A program made the translations under genes and the position numbers. Positions 58,320 through 64,000 of a DNA stretch of 64,000 nucleotides are shown piece by piece. Position 1 is the stretch's first letter; each line of letters opens with the position of its first letter. The notes under the pieces were generated by a model, which saw only the letters and a list, made by a program, of their open reading frames with translations, was not told where the DNA came from and did no database searches. Origin of the DNA: Brevipalpus yothersi (lineage: Eukaryota > Arthropoda > Arachnida > Trombidiformes > Tenuipalpidae); NCBI GenBank assembly GCA_003956705.1, contig QZCP01000001.1, positions 159,346 through 223,345 of the forward strand, given 5' to 3'.

Positions 58320-61300
58320 ATGTCTTCAAATCGTGAGGAGCATCAGGATCAGCATGCTGGTGTCGAGGAAAACAAAGAGTCTGAGGAACAAGAAGAAGCA
58401 ATCGAAGAGAAGGATGAGGACCATGAAAGTGTCCAGAAGCAAATTAAACTCCATATTGATATGGAATCTATACCTTGCATTCCAAGAGAGGAACAAGATG
58501 CTGAGCTTCAAGATCTGGGGGTAGTGGCATATGAGCAGCGATGCTATGAACAAGGAGTTCTTCAGCAAGTTGATGATGCCCTCAAAGGACATTTAGATGC
58601 TCCAAAATCTGGATCAAGTAAGGAGCGAATACAGGCCATTTTATCATTCCAATCTAGTGATGAGTCTGTCGAAAATCTTGCGAGCAATACAGCACCATCA
58701 ACCTCCGAGAGTCAACCATCATCTAGCTCATTATCACGTCCAAGTTCGATTCATCCCATCAATACTCAGTCAGAGCAAAGTGATGAGGATGAAAAAATTG
58801 ATGAGGATAACATATCAACTAAGGTAGGTTGGAGAAAGTTTATTGTAGTTCTCTCATTCAGTTTAATATGTTTTCCCGTTCAGGATCTCAGTGATGAAGA
58901 TTATAAGCCGTCCGATGAAGATGCTCAAGATGATGAAGGTAATACTGTTGCTAATGATTTTTGGCACCAGACATCAACGAAACGACCTGATTCAACACCC
59001 TCAAGTCCGACTCATAAGAGACTGAAATCGATTGATGGACCCCAGAAAGTTTCAAGATCTAAGGCTTGTGTTGACGATGGTGATGATGTAACTTTCGAGA
59101 AACGAATGAAACTTGTTAGACGTGAACAGATTATTCAGCGAGAAATGAGTCAACTTGACCAGTCATCAACAGCTGAACGTGATGAGTATCCTTTCGATGC
59201 AACTCATGAGATTTCAGATGGTTTCAAAGTTCCTCTTCGAATCTGGTCAAAGTTGTATCCCTATCAACAAACAGGAGTTGAATGGTTTTGGGAACTACAT
59301 CAACTAGCTGTTGGGGGAATAATGGGTGACGAAATGGGTCTTGGAAAGACAATTCAAGTGATTGCATTTTTGGCTGGTCTGAGTGTTAGTGAGCTATCAA
59401 ATTTTCGAGATGAGCACAATTCTTTAGGACCCGTCATTCTCGTAGCCCCTGTTACTGTGATGCACCAATGGGTAGCGGAATTCCATAAGTGGTGGCCTTT
59501 CTTTCGCGTAGCGATTCTCCATCAAACAGGATCCTTTCAAGGAATGAGAAAAGTGAGTGCAGAATAACATGTATATCAAGAACTTTACCATCCAATCTAA
59601 ACAATTTATCTTCATCTCATAGGAAAGATTGATTCGTAAAATAAATAGTCGTGGTGGAATCTTAATCACTTCATATTGTAGTATAAATTCATATCAAGAT
59701 ATTTTGTACAACTATGACTGGCATTATGTGATTCTAGATGAGGGACACAAAATCAGGAACCCAGATGCTCAAACAACTTTAGCTTGCAAAAGAGTGAGTT
59801 TCACTATCAAATATATCAATTTTGATTTTTTTTGACCATCTGTCTTCAGTTTCGAACGCCTCATAGGATCATACTCTCTGGATCTCCGATTCAGAATAAC
59901 CTCAAAGAACTTTGGTCTTTGTTTGACTTCATTTATCCCGGAAAACTTGGTACACTACCAGTTTTCATGGAAAAATTTGCCGTTCCAATTACTCAGGGGG
60001 GCTATGCAAATGCATCCCAAATTCAAGTAGAAATTGCCTACAAGTGTGCAACTGTGCTTCGAGATGCGATCAAACCATATCTTTTGCGTAGAGCCAAAGA
60101 TGAAGTGCAAATGTCTTTGAATCTTCCAGACAAGAATGAACAAGTGCTCTTCTGTCGCCTTACTGATGAGCAAAGACAAGCTTATAAGACTTATCTCGAC
60201 TCTGGTGTTGTTCGTGATATCTTGGGAGGAAAATTTCAAATATTTGTTGGCCTAATTAACCTACGTAAAATTTGTAATCATCCTGACCTATTCACTGATG
60301 GCCCAAAGGAAGAGAGTGATGATGTGAAGGATTCTTTCGGCTACTATAAGCGATCTGGTAAAATGAAGGTAATCGATGTTCTCTTAAGGCTGTGGCATGG
60401 ACAAGGGCACAAAGTATTACTTTTTACTCAAGGAAGACAGGTGAGAATCACTCATGTTTAGGTTAACTTTGAATATATAATGTACTCAACTTTTATCGCA
60501 TAGATGCTTAACATTTTGGAGAAGTTTCTCATCTATCGTGAATATACTTATTTAACAATGGACGGATCTACACCAATTGGTTCTCGCCGACAGATTGTCA
60601 AAGAATTCAATGAAGTAAGATCAACTATCTCGAACTGAAATAGTTTATATATTCATAAATATTTTTTATTTCCAGAATCGTAATATTTTTGTATTCTTAC
60701 TGACCACTCGTGTCGGGGGAATAGGGCTTAATCTAGTCGGAGCTAATCGTATAATCATTTTTGATCCTGACTGGAATCCAACTACCGATATGCAAGCAAG
60801 AGAAAGAGCTTGGAGAATAGGACAAAATAAGCAGGTTACAATTTATCGTTTGTTGACCGCTGGTACAGTTGAGGAGAAAATTTACCACCGTCAAGTGTTC
60901 AAGCAATACTTAACCAATAGAGTTCTCAAAGATCCTAAACAGAGGAGGTTCTTCAAGACCAACGATCTTTATGAGCTTTTCACTTTGGGTTCAGACTCTG
61001 GGACTACAGAATCGAGTGCAGTTTTTGCTGGCACAGGATCTAAAGTTAAAGTTGATAAGAAAGCAAAGAATATCAAAGCCCATAAGCCAGAGAAGATCTC
61101 TACTGATAAGCTAGAGGTTACGAAGGAAGTAAAGTTGTCTCAACAAAAAATTGAGGAGCTTCGAGAGAAAGCTAGAAGATTGAGCAAAATGTTTGCTCAG
61201 AAATTTCAATCAGGCTCAGAGCTCGACGCTCAAATACCATCCACATCCTCCAGCTCCACTCTTGAATCAAAGACTGAGGAGAAGAAGCACGAAAATCTTG

Positions 61301-62028
61301 ATGAAGATCTCCATGAAAAACTAAGGAAGAAAAAGAAAAAGAAAGGCACAGTGTTTGAAGGTGAACGGATAAAATATCTGGCCAAGAGTGATGTTTTCAA
61401 ACCTAGTTCAGTTGAACCTTCAGATTGTGATGTTAGCAAGCAGCAAGATGATTATGTTCTAAAAAAATTATTCAAAAAATCGAAAGTCCATAGTGCTTTG
61501 CAACATGATGTTATTGAAGGTTCAAAAAGATCAGATTACGCTCTTGTTGAAAGCGAGGCTGACAAAGTTGCTAGCGAAGCTATTAATGCCCTAAAAAGTT
61601 CCAGACAAATGTGTTTCTCTGCTTCTGATGGCATTCCAACATGGACGGGTAATCAACAAACCTTACCAACTCTCAAAACTTTCAATCGTTCCCAAAAACC
61701 GTTTGGATCAGCCTCAAGTGGTGTTTCAAGTCAGGATCTAATTAAAAGTATCCAAGAGCGTAATAAGTTCGATAAAATTGATGGTGAATCAAAGAACGAT
61801 GAGAAAAATCCTAGTGTCGAAAATTTGCTTGGTGATATTCGTAATTTCATAGCTTTCCAAGCCAACAAAGATGGTGAAGCATCTACCAAAGAGCTTTTAG
61901 ACCGCTTCAAAAATAAAATTAAACCAGAGCAAACGCCACTATTCAAGTCGTTACTTTGGAAAATTTGTGATTTCCATAGGAGGTCTGATAAGAGTGGTTA
62001 CTGGACCCTCAAAACAGAGTTCCGTTGA
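58320..62028 (+). CDS. ERCC6: ERCC6 / CSB, transcription-coupled repair ATPase
   Basis: SNF2/SWI2 translocase that acts on RNA polymerase II stalled at DNA damage. Exons 58320-58823, 58884-59552, 59623-59793, 59850-60440, 60504-60614 and 60676-62028 join in phase to give 1,132 residues (human 1,493, mainly a longer N-terminus there). N-terminal LQDLGVVAYEQ and EQGVLQQVDDAL match the CSB N-terminal motif. Helicase motifs: DEMGLGKT (about 317), TTVMHQWV-like VTVMHQWVAEFHKWW, DEGHKIRN (about 430), SGSPIQNNLKELWSL, TTRVGGIGLNL and ARERAWRIGQNKQVT (about 721). The C-terminal block DDYVLKKLFKKSKVHSALQH (about 940) and the last 60 residues match the ubiquitin-binding and winged-helix regions. The first intron is 60 bases with no stop in frame. 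Confidence 0.97.
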
Positions 62029-63448
62029 ATTATTTTTTTCCTCTTTTTCAATTGCTTTGTGCACGTCTTTCGATTTTTTGCTCATGTAATATTTCTTATT
62101 GTTTGTTTCCTTTTGAATTCTTGTTAATACCATGTGTAACTTATTGAAATCAATCGATCTTGTAATTGTACAAACAGATAACAAATCATTTTGCTTAACA
62201 TGTATTATTGTTTTTGTAAAATTTTTGAGGGGCGTTTTTGAGCTCATAAATTTGATTATTCAAATGACTATCCATTTTCTAATGTCGTGAAAAGTAACTT
62301 CTTAAAAATCAATTATCCTATTATCGCATTCTTTGTCGGGGCATATCAGGGCGAGCATCTAAGCTAGAAGCTGAGTCAAACTTCGCAACAGAATGCTTTG
62401 GTATTAACAAGCAAAATTTTCATGTCTAGCGTATGAAAATAATTATGTTCATTGTTTTGAAACAACGCATTAACGTCAAGAGAATCATTATCCATCATTT
62501 GAGAGATTCGTATTCTTACCAAATTTTTCTCTCTTCATTTATTTAATCAAGAGACTTGGAAGTTTCACCATGAACCTAGTCTCAGATGCTGTTATATAAG
62601 TGATTGAAATCATTCGACGTTCTTTGGAATCCTAGATTTGTGCCTAAATTTTTCCTCACAAACAAATTCCCACTCGAATTTTTCGCAAACTTTGGTTTTT
62701 TCTGCTATGCTACAACTCAATGATTCATAACTCATGATTGATTCATAACGGATAAAAAAATTGACTACGAAAGAAATAAAGTATCTCCAACATTTGTTGC
62801 TCAGGTTATGTAATGTAGATACGTTTTTCGCTGAAATTTTAATTTTTTCCTATCATTGGAGAAAGTTTCATCATCAGCAGATTCTCTTACTGATAATTTT
62901 CCAATTCGAGGTTGAATCATGATCCCTTCATTTGGCTATGAATTCGAGACGAATATTTCATTAACGAAAAATTCAAATGAATAAAATGATCCTCTTTCAA
63001 CAAGCTTTCGAGAGAAGGACATCTGAATCAATTGAATAGAAGATGTGATTAGCGACTCATTGTGAATGACGTTTATTCACACAAACTTAATTGAAGTAGG
63101 AAGTGAGAAGAGAATCCAATGATTGTGAATTCCAAAGCACAAATGCTGAAAGAGAAAGCTAAACGCCTCAGTGCAAGAAGATAGGGGAAATATCAGGGTC
63201 ATGATAACGATTCTCGAGAGCATTTTAATCATAACACAAACAAAATAAACAATCAACATTGTCATTCCCGTGAATTCATTTAACTTTGCTCGTGCTCTCT
63301 CCTAGAAAGGAGCAATATTGCCTCGCCTATGTAGATTGCCTTTTGCTCTCGAGATAATCACAAGTGAAGTTGAATAAAATTGTGCAAAACCTAGAAGTGA
63401 AATTATCCATCTGATTGGGGAAGACTTATACCAACTGTGAATTTTGCA
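62029..63448. other. Intergenic, no gene seen
   Basis: ERCC6 3' side and promoter side of the next gene. AT-rich with no recognisable exon or RNA gene. Confidence 0.5.
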
Positions 63449-63570
63449 ATGAAGATTCCTCTGATTCTCACCGATGAAGATCGTCAAAAAATTTTGTCAG
63501 AATGCAACGATATTCTAACTGGAGTCTGGACTTCAGCCACTCTTGAGGACATCGACATATCAATGTGCCC
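63449..63570 (+). CDS. First exon of an unidentified gene running out of the window
   Basis: An ATG at 63449 opens 40 codons (MKIPLILTDEDRQKILSEC, then DILTGVWTSATLEDIDISMC) that end at a strong donor GTAAGTAG at 63571. The exon leaves phase 2. No family is recognised. No clear second exon is seen in 63571-64000, so the rest would lie outside or further along. Confidence 0.5.
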
Positions 63571-64000
63571 GTAAGTAGAACGATAACAATTGCTCCCACA
63601 GACAACTTTTGACATTTGTATTCACTCCTGATGCAATTATTTGTAATTAACTGTCAAAATTCACGAGAAATGCATTTCATGCAACAGGTATTGATCAATC
63701 TCAATCAATTTAACCTTGTGCACTGCATTAGTGTAAGTTTTGATTTTGCAATTGGTCCATATTCGAATAGCTTTGAGAAGATTCAATATAAAGTCGATAT
63801 TCTTGGCTCTAGAATCACATATTTTAGTGTCCAATTGAATATGAGTTGCTCGATTCTAGCGGGGAATATAAACAGAATGAGGAGTATTCAAATTTACTTA
63901 TATTCTGAGATGGTCAATCTTTTTGGTCCAACATAATGATTTCCATCTTAAGTGATGGGTAGGGATTTTTTTTGATTGTAATGAACAATGGATAACCATT
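63571..64000 (+). other. Probable first intron of the edge gene
   Basis: AT-rich, no confident exon. A plus-strand open frame (63616-63936) has no acceptor or motif that would support it. Confidence 0.35.

Overview
This is eukaryotic nuclear DNA. It is AT-rich, its genes have short GT-AG introns (mostly 50-100 bases), and intergenic DNA is full of pyrimidine microsatellites. The gene set points to an arthropod, most likely a chelicerate (mite or tick): a GMC oxidoreductase and a GM2-activator-like lipid-binding protein sit beside ERCC6/CSB and the cobalamin-trafficking protein MMADHC, which to my knowledge many insects (including Drosophila) lack. The species assignment is inference.

Layout. 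0-8 kb: a broken GMC oxidoreductase copy, REXO1 (8 exons, minus), then the intact GMC gene (plus). 8-16 kb: coproporphyrinogen oxidase (minus) and S-formylglutathione hydrolase (plus) are divergent around a palindrome and TATA box. A second hydrolase copy follows, broken by a stop codon and a 440-bp TA-flanked MITE; then SARAF (plus) and MMADHC (minus). 16-28 kb: DYNC2H1, the dynein-2 heavy chain (minus), in only four exons. 28-33 kb: twinfilin and an ATF3/JDP2-like bZIP gene (both minus). 33-43 kb: gene-poor DNA with a near-perfect 112-bp inverted repeat, then DAP1 (plus), whose 5.4-kb intron holds a secreted Gly/His-rich gene on the opposite strand. 44-51 kb: a tail-anchored coiled-coil protein of unknown family and UBTD (both minus). 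51-52 kb: a decayed partial copy of ERCC6 and its 5' flank. 52-64 kb: a GM2-activator-like gene, PHF12, ERCC6 and the first exon of an unidentified gene, all plus.

The genes are housekeeping genes of unrelated pathways: RNA 3' processing, haem synthesis, formaldehyde detoxification, store-operated calcium entry, vitamin B12, retrograde intraflagellar transport, actin capping, transcription, autophagy and transcription-coupled repair. There is no operon-like logic. The notable biology is genome dynamics: three local duplications (GMC, hydrolase, ERCC6) have each left a decaying copy, and two of those copies carry datable transposon insertions with a visible empty site in the intact paralogue. 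Exon joins below were worked out by hand from splice motifs and reading-frame continuity, with family similarity recalled rather than searched.
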